Counted from the first letter of the stretch, positions 25,623 through 35,329 are shown. The stretch is 64,000 bases of DNA from an uncultured Muribaculaceae bacterium (GCA_910586995.1 CAJUKZ010000006.1:1-64000); one strand, 5' to 3'. Numbers and translations: made by a program. Notes: generated by a model not told the origin, from the sequence alone.

Positions 25623-26669
25623 TCAATACATCGGTGTGAATGGTTGAGTACGGAACATGTGTTTGGTAGCGTCGCCTACATATTCTTTTGATTTGCTTAC
25701 ATCAAGTTTCATGACCGGCGATCCCGGTTTCAGGTCAATCTTGTTGAGATCAACGTAGAAAAGTCCATAGTTAGTGGCCACATCGAAATAGTATCTCTTG
25801 TCGCGGATGTTTGAGAATGAGCGCCACTGTGTCGACGACACTTCCTTGGCTTCATCAATTGTATAGGTGTAGGGTACTGACACATTCATCAGTATGGAGC
25901 GGGTGATGAACACACCAAGATCTGTATCTGCGGTTTTTTCTACGTGTTCGTCGAAGAAGTATGCGCGGACAAAGCGGTCAGAAGATCTCACTGTGCCGGG
26001 CAGCATATTTGTTCCGCCGACCTTGCGCCAGTAGTCGTTGATGGCATTCATATCAGGAAAAGCCGGGTCGTTTGTCAGTACGGGAATATCGTCGCCCTCG
26101 TAGACGTTGATATTTCCATCAGCGAATTCAATGATTGCGGAGTGTCCCTCAGCGTCCGTAACGCCCCAGTGCAGGGCAGATGTCGTACCATTGTCAAACT
26201 CTGCACCTGTCAGGTTGAAGTTGTGCTGTTTCATCAGTGCTACGACTTCGGCTGTATTGGCGCAGGTGTCAAGCAACCATGCCGGAAACATGGCCAGCGA
26301 CATCGGTGGCCGATTCTGGGTCTGGGCATTTGTATACACAGAACCGACACAGAACAGTCCGTTGACAACAAGCCCCTTTTCGTTCATTCCTTCTGTGACT
26401 CCGCCATCGTAACCGACTGCATACACAGCACCGTATTTCGAAGTCCATTCAACGGAGTTAGGCAGGCTGTTTCCTACCTTGTGCATACCACGGGGATATA
26501 CGTAGATATTGGTCGGGATCGGAGTTCGCCAGTCGAGAGATCTGCCTACGATGCGCAGACCGCCATCTCCTACGTAAAGCACGCGCGAACATGCATCTGC
26601 TTTATTGGTTGTGAATATTGCGCCGATACAGAGTATTGCAGTGGCGGCAGCGGTTAAGAAATTTTTCAT
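25623..26669 (-). CDS. Choloylglycine hydrolase/penicillin V acylase-type amidase, exported
   Basis: A 348-residue Ntn-hydrolase with a signal peptide ending at ADA-CSR, so that cleavage exposes the catalytic N-terminal Cys (about residue 27). Further expected active-site positions are GRSLDWRTP (Arg/Asp), LTNDP (Asn) and SSDRFVRA (Arg). The family includes bile salt hydrolases and penicillin V acylases; the Bacteroidales exported type includes enzymes deconjugating bile acids. The sequence does not separate the two substrates. Single gene, convergent with the small lipoprotein. Confidence 0.87.
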   Translation of the reverse strand: MKNFLTAAATAILCIGAIFTTNKADACSRVLYVGDGGLRIVGRSLDWRTPIPTNIYVYPRGMHKVGNSLPNSVEWTSKYGAVYAVGYDGGVTEGMNEKGLVVNGLFCVGSVYTNAQTQNRPPMSLAMFPAWLLDTCANTAEVVALMKQHNFNLTGAEFDNGTTSALHWGVTDAEGHSAIIEFADGNINVYEGDDIPVLTNDPAFPDMNAINDYWRKVGGTNMLPGTVRSSDRFVRAYFFDEHVEKTADTDLGVFITRSILMNVSVPYTYTIDEAKEVSSTQWRSFSNIRDKRYYFDVATNYGLFYVDLNKIDLKPGSPVMKLDVSKSKEYVGDATKHMFRTQPFTPMY

Positions 26670-26837
26670 AATTACAATAGTTTAATGTCTTTTTAACGCA
26701 GACTAATGTCTGCAAGTTCAGAGTATCCGGAGGTTTTCTTCAAAATACTGGCCTCTGTTGAACTGTTTTATGTATATAAAGGTTATAAATATCATAAGAT
26801 TGTAGAATAAACGGCGAATATTTCATCACAGCACGCA

Positions 26838-26867
26838 TTGTAGATTGCCATATGCTGAATATCTTTG
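26838..26867 (+). promoter_or_regulatory. Promoter of the export operon
   Basis: TTG 26838-26840 and TATCTTTG 26860-26867 with a 19-base spacer, a full consensus match, about 52 bases before the TolC-type gene. The rest of the gap 26670-26837 shows nothing I can name. Confidence 0.75.
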
Positions 26868-26918
26868 CAACGTTAATCAGAGTCGATCTTAACACGAAGT
26901 TCAACTATTTACCTATAC

Positions 26919-28424
26919 ATGTCAGAAATGAGGGTGACATTATTATCGTTTTTTGCCGCTTTGGGGATCGCTACAGCAGCCGTATCCTCCAATGCACAGA
27001 CGTCTCAGGCTACTGCTTCTGACGCGGCTTCAGGCACGCTTACATTGGAAAAGTGCCGCTCGCTGGCGCTCGTCAACAATAAGGATATGCGCATGGCGCA
27101 GCAGCGTATCAAGACTGCCGACTATCAGAAGCGGGAGGCATTTGCCGCATATCTGCCTGCTCTTGATTTTGCGGGTGGTTATATGTACAATCAGAAGGAT
27201 ATATCAATATTTTCATCCGATCAGTTGCTGCCTACAAAGACATTCAACCCGCAGACACAGAGCTATGAGTTCAATCTCGTTAAGAATCCGGAGACCGGAA
27301 TGCCGATCAAAGGTCCTGACGGTCAGTATATCCCGTCGGAGGTAGCTCTTATACCCAAGGATGCAATGACTTACGACATCCATAATGTATTCTTCGGGGC
27401 GGTGACTCTGACCCAACCTATATATATGGGCGGGAAGATTGTGGCCATGAATAAGATCACAGGCTTTGCACGGGATCTGGCAATGGCTCTCCACAATAAT
27501 GAGGCCGAGAATGTGATATATGCCGTTGACGCTGCTTATTGGCAGGTTGTATCGCTTAAAGCCAAATACAAGCTTGCCGTCAGTTATGTGAATCTTCTTG
27601 ACTCGCTTGACCGCAATGTGGAACTGATGGAGAAAGCCGGTGTGGCTACAATGAGCGACAAACTTTCGGTGGACGTGAAGCTGAATTCGGCACAGGTCGA
27701 TCTCGTGAAAGTGCAGAACGGATTGGTGCTTAGCCGTATGGCCCTGGCCCAGATCTGCGGACTACCTCTCAATTCGCCTATGGTGCTTGCCGATGAGGAC
27801 ATCGACGAGTTGCAACCGTCGTCAATGCCTGCCAGGACATACGATATGGAGGAGGTATACGACAGGCGTCAGGATCTGCGTGCCCTTGAGCTTGGTATAA
27901 ATATAGCCGGACAGCAGAAGAAAGTGGCTATGTCGTCGATGCTTCCTAATCTGGCTCTTGTGGGTACGTATTCGTTCAGCAATCCGAACATGTTCAATGG
28001 TTTCTCCAAGAAGTTCAACGGAGCGTTCTCTGTAGGTGCTATGCTTACGATACCGTTGTGGCATTGGGGCGGCAATTATAATAAGTATAAGGCTGCTGAA
28101 AGCGAGGAGACGGTGATGAAAATAAAGCTCGAGGATGCAAGGGAGATGGTCAACCTGCAGGTTACTCAGGCATCATTCAAATCACAGGAGGCACTGAAGA
28201 CATACCAGATGACCGAAACCAACATCCGCAAGGCAAATGAAAATCTGCGCACGGCTACATTGGGATTCCGTGAGGGTGTAGCTACTGCCGACAATGTGAT
28301 GGAGGCGCAGACTGCATGGCTTAAAGCCAATTCCGAACTCATTGATGCCATGATCGATGTGCATCTGTGCGACACATATCTGAGCAAGGTGCTCGGTACA
28401 CTGAATTATGCTTCGCAACGGTAA
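26919..28424 (+). CDS. TolC-family outer-membrane efflux protein
   Basis: A 501-residue protein with a signal peptide (about 5-27), then two OEP repeats rich in long coiled helices (LTLEKCRSLALVNNKDMRMA, GVATADNVMEAQTAWLKANS). A putative beta-strand insert carries the long unusual segment around residues 95-150. It makes the outer-membrane duct of the tripartite exporter encoded by the next three genes. An in-frame ATG four codons later (26931) is an alternative start. Confidence 0.9.
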   Translation: MSEMRVTLLSFFAALGIATAAVSSNAQTSQATASDAASGTLTLEKCRSLALVNNKDMRMAQQRIKTADYQKREAFAAYLPALDFAGGYMYNQKDISIFSSDQLLPTKTFNPQTQSYEFNLVKNPETGMPIKGPDGQYIPSEVALIPKDAMTYDIHNVFFGAVTLTQPIYMGGKIVAMNKITGFARDLAMALHNNEAENVIYAVDAAYWQVVSLKAKYKLAVSYVNLLDSLDRNVELMEKAGVATMSDKLSVDVKLNSAQVDLVKVQNGLVLSRMALAQICGLPLNSPMVLADEDIDELQPSSMPARTYDMEEVYDRRQDLRALELGINIAGQQKKVAMSSMLPNLALVGTYSFSNPNMFNGFSKKFNGAFSVGAMLTIPLWHWGGNYNKYKAAESEETVMKIKLEDAREMVNLQVTQASFKSQEALKTYQMTETNIRKANENLRTATLGFREGVATADNVMEAQTAWLKANSELIDAMIDVHLCDTYLSKVLGTLNYASQR

Positions 28425-28447
28425 TATAATAAACGGTAATATAATAA
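28418..28447 (+). repeat. Two-copy 15-bp tandem repeat at the end of the TolC gene
   Basis: ACGGTAATATAATAA occurs twice in a row (28418-28432 and 28433-28447). The first copy contains the TolC stop codon, the second is untranslated. Probably a small slippage duplication. Confidence 0.85.
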
Positions 28448-28496
28448 AAGACAACACGTACTGAAATAAAATATACAAATCTAATATATCATTGTT

Positions 28497-29519
28497 ATGG
28501 CAAATACCGATAATATGAATACTCCTGTGCAGACAGAAGAAAAGGCTGAGAAATCGCTGCTTGTCACGATGGCTGTGATCATGGTAGCCACTGTAATAGT
28601 GGCAGTCGTGGGCTTTTGCTTCATGAACAAACCCCAGGAGATGATCGAGGGGCAGATCGAGGGCACGACAGTGAGAATTTCCGGAAAATTGCCCGGTAGA
28701 GTGGTGGATTTCTATGTTCATGAGGGTGACACGGTGCATGCCGGTGATACCTTGGTGCGCATACATTCGTCGCTTGCCGAAGCGCAGCTTGTGCAGGCCG
28801 AGGCAATGCAGACTGTGGCTGCCTCGCAGAATCGTAAGGTGGATGCAGGCACGCGCAAGCAGATAGTGCAGGGAGCATATGATCTGTGGCAGCAGGCCAA
28901 GGCGGCCTCCACGATAGCCGGTAAGACTTACGAGCGTCTCGAACGTCTGTATTCCGAGGGTGTGATGACCGAGCAGAAGCGTGATGAGGCCAAAGCTGCC
29001 TACGATGCGGCAAAAGCAGCGGAGAACGCGGCCAAGAGTCAGTATGATCTGGCTGTATCCGGCGCGCAGTCCGAAGACAAGCAGGCTGCGGCAGCAATGG
29101 TTGAGGCTGCGCGCGGAGGTGTGGAGCAGGTACAGGCCCTGCTTGCCGATGCTTATCTGACCGCTCCTTGCGATGGCACTATTGATCAGATATATCCTGA
29201 AGTAGGTGAGCTGGTATCGCTTGGCGCGCCAATTATGTCGTTGCTCAAGATTGACGACCGTCATGCCATATTCAACGTGCGTGAGGAGATGCTCAATGAG
29301 ATGTCGATAGGAGACAAGATCAAAGTTATGATACCTGCTCTCGATAAGAAAGAAATAGAACTTGAGATATACTATGTGCGCGACATGGGCACTTATGCCA
29401 CATGGCGTGCCACAAAGACCACAGGATCGTGGGATTCCCGTACGTTTGAGATAAAAGCCCGTCCGGTAGGCAAGGTGGAGAATCTTCGTCCGGGTATGTC
29501 GGTCGTGTACTTTAAATAA
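28497..29519 (+). CDS. HlyD-family membrane fusion protein
   Basis: A 340-residue periplasmic adaptor with an N-terminal TM (about 22-44), then a lipoyl-like half (VRISGKLPGRVVDFYVHEGD), a long alpha-helical hairpin (about 95-215) and the second lipoyl half (APCDGTIDQIYPEVGELVSL). It links the TolC duct to the inner-membrane permeases encoded by 29529-31926. Ten bases separate its stop from the next start. Confidence 0.92.
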   Translation: MANTDNMNTPVQTEEKAEKSLLVTMAVIMVATVIVAVVGFCFMNKPQEMIEGQIEGTTVRISGKLPGRVVDFYVHEGDTVHAGDTLVRIHSSLAEAQLVQAEAMQTVAASQNRKVDAGTRKQIVQGAYDLWQQAKAASTIAGKTYERLERLYSEGVMTEQKRDEAKAAYDAAKAAENAAKSQYDLAVSGAQSEDKQAAAAMVEAARGGVEQVQALLADAYLTAPCDGTIDQIYPEVGELVSLGAPIMSLLKIDDRHAIFNVREEMLNEMSIGDKIKVMIPALDKKEIELEIYYVRDMGTYATWRATKTTGSWDSRTFEIKARPVGKVENLRPGMSVVYFK

Positions 29520-29528
29520 AAATCGGCC

Positions 29529-30695
29529 ATGAGGTTCACTGCAATGAAAAATTCGCTTCGGCGGGGCGTTGCCATGCTTGCCACACGCAAGATGTATATC
29601 TATGCTATGGTGATTGTTCCGGTCGCAGTCTCGCTGTTCTTCGTCTCGCTTATGGATGAAGGACTGCCGCTGAGGACACCGGTCGGGATTGTCGATCTCG
29701 ACCATTCCGCCATGTCGCGCGCGGTGACTCGCAATCTCAATGCAGGAGAACTGCTCGACATACAGTATCATTACGAAAATTATGATCAGGCGCTCGCTTC
29801 TGTAAGGCGAGGTGAGGCTTTCGGCTATTTTGTGATTCCTGCCAACTTCGAGCGCGATGCACTCGCCGGCAAGCAGCCGACGCTCAGTCTGTATACCAAC
29901 ATGGCATTCTTTGTCCCGGGCACATTGTCTTTCAAAGGATTCAAGACTGTGGCTGTCACGACTTCCGGCGGTGTAGTGCAGACCACACTGCTTGCAGCAG
30001 GAGCTACCGAGCAGATGGCTGCACAGCTTCTTCAGCCTGTGGTCATAAACAATAATCCCATAGGCAATCCCTGGACAAATTATAATATATATCTGAGCAA
30101 TTCATTCCTGCCTGCATTGCTGCAGCTGATGATTTTCCTGATCACTATATTGACTGTGTCTGAGGAAATAAAGTACGGTACTTCGAGGCGCTGGCTTTCA
30201 GTGGCCGGAGGCTCGATAATCCGGGCCACATTGGGGAAATTGCTGCCTCAGACCATAATATTCCTTATCGTAGGCATCACGATTGATTCCATATTGTTTG
30301 GTTTCAACCATTTTCCGATGAACGGATCATGGGGTGTCATGCTGTTGGCAATGGTACTGCTGGTAGTCGCTTCGCAGAGCTTCGGCCTGTTTGTGGTGAG
30401 TGTCGTGCCCAATCCAAGAATGGCATTGTCGCTCGGATCGCTTATAGGCATACTTACGTTCTCAATCGCAGCTTTCTCATATCCTGTGCCTAGCATGTAC
30501 GGTGCGATCGGAATTTTCAGCTATATCCTTCCGGTGAGGTATTATTTCCTTATATACATCAACGAGGCGCTCAACGGTTTCCCGCTCTATTACTCGCGTT
30601 ACTGGTTCGCTGCGTTGCTGATGTTCCCGCTTGTGGCCACGACAATGCTTTGGCGACTCAAGAAGGCATGTCTTAATCCGGTATATGTTCCCTGA
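29529..30695 (+). CDS. ABC-2 type permease (first)
   Basis: A 388-residue inner-membrane protein with one N-terminal TM (about 22-44), a periplasmic domain of about 150 residues, and five further TM helices from about 195 to 375 (LLQLMIFLITILTVSEEIKY typical). This is the ABC-2/YhiI-partner permease layout. No ATPase gene is present in the operon, so the nucleotide-binding subunit must come from elsewhere or the proteins work without one. Confidence 0.88.
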   Translation: MRFTAMKNSLRRGVAMLATRKMYIYAMVIVPVAVSLFFVSLMDEGLPLRTPVGIVDLDHSAMSRAVTRNLNAGELLDIQYHYENYDQALASVRRGEAFGYFVIPANFERDALAGKQPTLSLYTNMAFFVPGTLSFKGFKTVAVTTSGGVVQTTLLAAGATEQMAAQLLQPVVINNNPIGNPWTNYNIYLSNSFLPALLQLMIFLITILTVSEEIKYGTSRRWLSVAGGSIIRATLGKLLPQTIIFLIVGITIDSILFGFNHFPMNGSWGVMLLAMVLLVVASQSFGLFVVSVVPNPRMALSLGSLIGILTFSIAAFSYPVPSMYGAIGIFSYILPVRYYFLIYINEALNGFPLYYSRYWFAALLMFPLVATTMLWRLKKACLNPVYVP

Positions 30696-30729
30696 GCCAA
30701 TATTTATAAACATCTAATTCAATACAGAG

Positions 30730-31926
30730 GTGAGCGTTTTTAAAAATATCAGTCGATGGTTCGCACATCTGGCGCTGACATTCCGCAGTGAGATGAGCGC
30801 TGTTGTCCACGATGGAGGCGTGCTGCTCTTTTTTGTGGCGCTACCCTTGCTATATCCGGTAGTATACACACTTATATATAATACAGAGGAAGTGCGGGAG
30901 TTGCCTTTCGCTGTGGTCGATCACTGCCGTTCGGCTGAGTCGCGCGATCTGGTGCGTATGGCCGATGCTACCTCAGCCATGCATCTTTACGATTATGCCG
31001 CTGACATGGAGGAAGCCCGCCGGTGGATGGCCGAGGCCAAGGTATTCGGTATAATGGAGATCCCGGCCGATTATTCGGATTGCATAAACACAGCCCGTCA
31101 GGCCAATGTCAGTTTCTTCGCCGAGATGAGCCTGCTGTTGCGCTACAGGTCGTTCCTGTCGGCCCTTACCGATGTTCAGCTCGCTACCGGCGCAAAGATT
31201 ACCCAGAAGCGTCTTAATACAATCGGACTGCCCGCCATGTCGGTCAACGGTCAGCCTGTGGCTACTCAGACAAACTTCATGGGAGATACGCAGCAGGGTT
31301 TTGCGTCGTTCATCATACCGGGAATTGTGGTGCTGATACTTCAGCAGAGTATGGTGCTGGGTATATGCATGCTTGCCGGCACATCGGCAGAGCGCCGTCG
31401 TCGGGGACAAGCGGGTATGTCATATATGCCGTCGGCATCCGTGCTTGGTAAAGCATTGTGCTATACGGTATTCTATATTCCATTTACGATCTATATACTT
31501 CATTTCATCCCCGAATGGTTCAATCTGCCGCATCAGGGCAACCCGGTGGATTACCTGCTGTTTATCTTCCCGTTCCTGCTTGCGTCGGCATTCTTTGGAA
31601 TCATGTTGAGCTATATGATGCGCCGCAGGGAAGATGCTTTTATCTACATAGTGTTTACGTCGCTTGTCTTCCTTTTCCTGTCGGGTATCACCTGGCCGAG
31701 ATTCGCGATGAATGACCTATGGCATTCGGTTGCTGACTGCATACCGGCCACATGGGGGCTTGAAGGTTTCGTCCGTATTAACTCCAACGGCGCGACACTT
31801 GCCGAGGAAGCTGTGCCATACATTTGGCTGTGGGGGCTTTCTGCCGTTTATTTCCTTGCTTCATGGATACTTCAGGCATACCGTACAAGAGCAAGTCGTA
31901 AAGTTCTTACGGCTACCGGAAATTGA
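30730..31926 (+). CDS. ABC-2 type permease (second)
   Basis: A 398-residue paralogue-like permease with the same plan: N-terminal TM, periplasmic domain, five C-terminal TM helices (FASFIIPGIVVLILQQSMVL). It probably forms a heterodimer with the preceding permease. The start is a GTG at 30730; no nearby ATG fits the N-terminal helix. Closed by the strong hairpin at 31950-31986. Confidence 0.86.
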   Translation: MSVFKNISRWFAHLALTFRSEMSAVVHDGGVLLFFVALPLLYPVVYTLIYNTEEVRELPFAVVDHCRSAESRDLVRMADATSAMHLYDYAADMEEARRWMAEAKVFGIMEIPADYSDCINTARQANVSFFAEMSLLLRYRSFLSALTDVQLATGAKITQKRLNTIGLPAMSVNGQPVATQTNFMGDTQQGFASFIIPGIVVLILQQSMVLGICMLAGTSAERRRRGQAGMSYMPSASVLGKALCYTVFYIPFTIYILHFIPEWFNLPHQGNPVDYLLFIFPFLLASAFFGIMLSYMMRRREDAFIYIVFTSLVFLFLSGITWPRFAMNDLWHSVADCIPATWGLEGFVRINSNGATLAEEAVPYIWLWGLSAVYFLASWILQAYRTRASRKVLTATGN

Positions 31927-31949
31927 TTTTACATATCAGTCAAATACGA

Positions 31950-31986
31950 CACAGGCCGCATTATCCTTCCGATAATGCGGCCTGTG
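31950..31986. terminator. Bidirectional hairpin terminator
   Basis: A perfect 16-base stem (CACAGGCCGCATTATC and its complement) with a 5-base loop lies between the convergent export operon and GH97 gene. Confidence 0.85.
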
Positions 31987-32001
31987 CTATGATAAGTAAC
32001 C

Positions 32002-34167
32002 TTAGTCTAACGGTACTATGCTTATGGCATATCCGCCACCGGCTTTTACGGGGATCTTTAGAGAAGTCTTGCTGTTGACTTTCTTGGTGGAGATCACATA
32101 ACCGTGGGGATTGTCGGATTTGTCGTCGGCGTAGATCGTGGCTTCGTATTTCTTGCCTGGTTTAAGGAAGTCAAGCTTTATTTCTGACACTCTTGCGTTG
32201 TCGCCGGCAGTGCTTCCTACAAACCAGCTTTCTCCATTTTTCTGACGGCGCGCGGTGGTGATGTATTCCATAGGGGATGCCTCGAGATACACGGATTCGC
32301 TCCAGTCCACAGGCACATCCTTTATGAATTGGAATGCGTCCATGTGTTTGGCGTAGTGCTCCGGAAGGTCTGCGGCCATCTGCAGAGGGCTGTACATGGT
32401 CACATACAGCGCGAGTTGGCCTGGGATTGTGCTCTGGATCTTGCTCTTGTTGCCGGGATTCATCTTCTCGATGTCGAATTCAAAAATTCCGGGAGTATAG
32501 TCCATCGGACCTCCCTGAAGTCTGGTGAATGGCAGAATGGATGTGTGTCCGCGGTGATTTCCACCCATTGCCTGATATTCAGTGCCTCTTGCGCTTTCGT
32601 TGCCGATCAGGTTTGGATATGTGCGTGCCAGTCCGGTCGGGCGTGTGGCCTCGTGCGCGTTCACCATGATCTTGTGTTTGGCGGCTTCGGTCACGGCATA
32701 GAGGTAGTGATTGTTCATCCATTGGCCGTAATGATGTTCGCCGCGCGGGATTATGTTGCCTACATATCCACTCTTGACTGCATTGTAGCCGTTGTCTTCC
32801 ATAAATTTGTATGCATCCTGGAGATGGCGTTCGTAGTTGCGTACGGACGAAGATGTCTCGTGATGCATCATCAGCTTCACGCCTTTCGACGCAGCATAAT
32901 CGCGCAATTCCGGCAGGTTGAAATCAGGGTAGGGGGTTACGAAGTCGAATACATAGTCTTTGGATTGTCCGAACCAGTCCTCCCAGCCTTCGTTCCAGCC
33001 TTCGACGAGTACCTGGTCGAAGCCGTTATCGGCAGCGAAGTCGATATAGCGTTTCACATTTTCCGTATTTGCGGAATGGCGTCCGTTTGGTTTTGTAGTG
33101 GAGTAGTCGGTGATTCCGAGTTTCACGGAGTTCAATTCGTCTGTATAGTTCCACGAACCTTTGCCAGTGATCATATCCCACCATACACCTATGTACTTCA
33201 CAGGTTTGATCCATGAGGTGTCTTCGTACTCGGTAGGATCATTGAGGTTGTAAATAAGTCGCGAGGCCAGTATGTCGCGGGCATCGTCGGTGATTTGAAT
33301 GGAGCGCCACGGCGATGTGCATGGAGTCTGCATATAGCCTTTCTTTCCCTGTGCGTCCGGAGTGAGCCATGAGCGGAAAGTGAACGTGTCGTCGTCAAGG
33401 TCAAGGCTCATGGTCGAATAATCCACGCATGCGGCCTCATGTATGTTGATATATATGCCTGAATCAGTGCGCATGAGCAGGGACGTCTGTACTCCCGTGG
33501 GTGAGAATACGAATGTCGATGCGTTGTCGTTGCTCATCGCTTCGTTGATAGCCCTGATCTCGCTCAGGCGTGTGTGGTTGTAGTTATATTCCTGAGTGTC
33601 ATAGTCGCCGGGTATCCACCAGGCCATGTTGTCGCCTGTCATAGCGAATTCGGTGATCTCATCCTTGATTACAAAATAGTTGAGATTCTTCTGCTGCGGA
33701 AATTCGTAACGCAGACCGATGCCGTCGTCATACACTCTGAAACGCACTGTTATGTATCTGTCGAGAGCATTCTGCACAAGCGTTGCGGCCATCTCGTTGT
33801 AGTGGTTGCGTATCGAGTCTTCCTCTCCCCAGACAGGAGTCCAGTAGCTGTCCGACGACGATCGCGAAGTGTCCTTGAGCGTGAACCCATCGGCAAGAGA
33901 GAGTCTTTGTCCGCCCTCTCCACCTATTGAGAAGCTGCTGAAATCGTTACGTCCGCTCTCGCTGTCGAGTATCAGACCCATACGGGAGTCGTTGATCACG
34001 CGCTGTCCCTTGTAGGATACGTTGTAGGTAGGTATACCTGATGCGACATCGAAACTCAACACAATGTTGCCGTCAGGGGAAGTCACATGTTCGGGTGCAG
34101 CCGATGCGCCGAGAGGCAATGCTGTCATTGCCGCGGCTAATGCTGCGGTTAGTGATAAGTTTTTCAT
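32002..34167 (-). CDS. Glycoside hydrolase family 97, SusB-like alpha-glucosidase
   Basis: A 721-residue exported enzyme: signal peptide (about 1-23), N-terminal beta-sandwich (about 25-290), catalytic barrel (about 300-600, VKYIGVWWDMITGKGSWNYT, QVLVEGWNEGWEDWFGQ, MVNAHEATRPTGLARTYPN, GNESARGTEYQAMGG) and C-terminal sandwich. GH97 enzymes cleave alpha-glucosides; the Glu-containing NESARGTE block fits the inverting SusB subgroup rather than the retaining alpha-galactosidases (inference). It stands alone, with no SusC/SusD pair nearby. Confidence 0.92.
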   Translation of the reverse strand: MKNLSLTAALAAAMTALPLGASAAPEHVTSPDGNIVLSFDVASGIPTYNVSYKGQRVINDSRMGLILDSESGRNDFSSFSIGGEGGQRLSLADGFTLKDTSRSSSDSYWTPVWGEEDSIRNHYNEMAATLVQNALDRYITVRFRVYDDGIGLRYEFPQQKNLNYFVIKDEITEFAMTGDNMAWWIPGDYDTQEYNYNHTRLSEIRAINEAMSNDNASTFVFSPTGVQTSLLMRTDSGIYINIHEAACVDYSTMSLDLDDDTFTFRSWLTPDAQGKKGYMQTPCTSPWRSIQITDDARDILASRLIYNLNDPTEYEDTSWIKPVKYIGVWWDMITGKGSWNYTDELNSVKLGITDYSTTKPNGRHSANTENVKRYIDFAADNGFDQVLVEGWNEGWEDWFGQSKDYVFDFVTPYPDFNLPELRDYAASKGVKLMMHHETSSSVRNYERHLQDAYKFMEDNGYNAVKSGYVGNIIPRGEHHYGQWMNNHYLYAVTEAAKHKIMVNAHEATRPTGLARTYPNLIGNESARGTEYQAMGGNHRGHTSILPFTRLQGGPMDYTPGIFEFDIEKMNPGNKSKIQSTIPGQLALYVTMYSPLQMAADLPEHYAKHMDAFQFIKDVPVDWSESVYLEASPMEYITTARRQKNGESWFVGSTAGDNARVSEIKLDFLKPGKKYEATIYADDKSDNPHGYVISTKKVNSKTSLKIPVKAGGGYAISIVPLD

Positions 34168-34217
34168 TTTGGTCGGTTAAGTTATGTAAGTTGATGTTAT
34201 GTTGCTCTATTGCGATG

Positions 34218-34225
34218 CAAAGGTA
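34218..34225 (-). promoter_or_regulatory. -7 box of the GH97 gene
   Basis: Minus-strand TACCTTTG, about 50 bases before the ATG at 34167. Confidence 0.6.
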
Positions 34226-34259
34226 ATTAAAATTCAGACAAAATTCAACTGTAAAATAT

Positions 34260-34290
34260 TTGGAATCACAGCAATAAATCGCTACCTTTG
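34260..34290 (+). promoter_or_regulatory. Promoter of rplM-rpsI
   Basis: TTG 34260-34262 and TACCTTTG 34283-34290, spacer 20 bases, consensus match. It leaves a leader of about 105 bases before the GTG start. Confidence 0.75.
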
Positions 34291-34317
34291 CAGTCCGATT
34301 ATGTCCAACTAAGTTTT

Positions 34318-34369
34318 CGACAACGGTCAGCCGTCAGCTTTTGGCCGAGCGGACAGTGGATTGTTGTCG
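34318..34369 (+). promoter_or_regulatory. Structured leader upstream of rplM
   Basis: CGACAAC 34318-34324 pairs with GTTGTCG 34363-34369 and encloses GC-rich sequence able to pair further. Position in the leader of an r-protein operon suggests autoregulation by L13 or S9; this is an inference. Confidence 0.5.
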
Positions 34370-34401
34370 GGTTTAATTAATTATTAATCACAAAGTTAAC
34401 T

Positions 34402-34881
34402 GTGGATACTTTAAGCTACAAAACTCTTACTCCCAACGCAGAAAACGTAGAGCGCGAATGGGTGGTGGTAGACGCTACCGATCAGGTGCTCGGTCGTCTT
34501 TGCGCGAAAGTTGCAAAGCTTCTGCGCGGCAAATACAAACCTTCCTACAGCCCCTTCGTTGAGTGCGGCGACCATGTAATCATCATCAACGCCGACAAAG
34601 TGCGTCTGACCGGCAAGAAATGGACCGACCGCGTTTATCTTAACTTCACAGGCTATCCCGGTGGTCAGCGTGAGCTGTCGCCCGAGCGTCTGCTGCAGAA
34701 ATCATTCAACAAGCACCTCAAGGCAGGATACAACCCCCTCTACATCCGTGTGATGAAGGGTATGCTTCCCAAGAATCGCCTGGGCCGTCGCATTATCGAG
34801 AATATGCACGTGTACAACGGTGCTGAGCATCCCCATCAGGCTCAGAATCCCAAAGTTATAGATATCAACAAACTGAAATAA
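34402..34881 (+). CDS. rplM: 50S ribosomal protein L13
   Basis: A 159-residue L13 with all family blocks (EWVVVDATDQVLGRLCAKVA, GDHVIIINADKVRLTGKKW, PLYIRVMKGMLPKNRLGR). It binds 23S rRNA early in assembly of the large subunit. The start is a GTG at 34402, read as the MDTLSYKT N-terminus usual in Bacteroidota. rpsI follows seven bases later, the standard order. Confidence 0.98.
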   Translation: MDTLSYKTLTPNAENVEREWVVVDATDQVLGRLCAKVAKLLRGKYKPSYSPFVECGDHVIIINADKVRLTGKKWTDRVYLNFTGYPGGQRELSPERLLQKSFNKHLKAGYNPLYIRVMKGMLPKNRLGRRIIENMHVYNGAEHPHQAQNPKVIDINKLK

Positions 34882-34888
34882 TCGCAGA

Positions 34889-35275
34889 ATGGAAACAGTA
34901 AATGCAGTAGGCCGCCGTAAGGCCGCAATCGCCCGCGTCATTCTCAAGGAAGGCAATGGCAACATCACCATCAACAAGCGCCCCCTCGATGTTTATTTCC
35001 CCTCTTCCATCCTGCAGTATATCGTAAAGCAGCCCCTCAACACTCTTGAAGTGGCTGAAAAGTACGATGTTCAGGTTAACCTTGATGGCGGTGGCTACAA
35101 GGGACAGGCTGAGGCTCTCCGTCTCGCAATCGCCCGTGCCCTCGTGAAGATCAACCCCGAAGACAAGCCCGCACTGCGCGCACAGGGCTTCATGACCCGT
35201 GACCCGCGTGCTGTTGAACGTAAGAAGCCCGGTCAGCCCAAGGCCCGCAAGCGCTTCCAGTTCTCCAAGCGTTAA
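34889..35275 (+). CDS. rpsI: 30S ribosomal protein S9
   Basis: A 128-residue S9 with VNAVGRRKAAIARV, YKGQAEALRLAIARAL and the basic tail ending KARKRFQFSKR that reaches the ribosomal P-site tRNA. Second gene of the rplM operon. Full length for the family. Confidence 0.98.
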   Translation: METVNAVGRRKAAIARVILKEGNGNITINKRPLDVYFPSSILQYIVKQPLNTLEVAEKYDVQVNLDGGGYKGQAEALRLAIARALVKINPEDKPALRAQGFMTRDPRAVERKKPGQPKARKRFQFSKR

Positions 35276-35329
35276 TCTTCACTTCACTTTTTGGACAATC
35301 CTTTATACGTGTTTAGTATCTAAACTGTG

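Noticed and set aside
28182..29771. 529-codon open frame on the minus strand
   Set aside because: It lies antisense to the clearly coding TolC and HlyD genes and part of the first permease gene, and its sequence is rich in His, Cys and Ser with no family match; a shadow of codon use.
32329..33216. 295-codon plus-strand frame
   Set aside because: Antisense to the GH97 gene; no recognisable motif.
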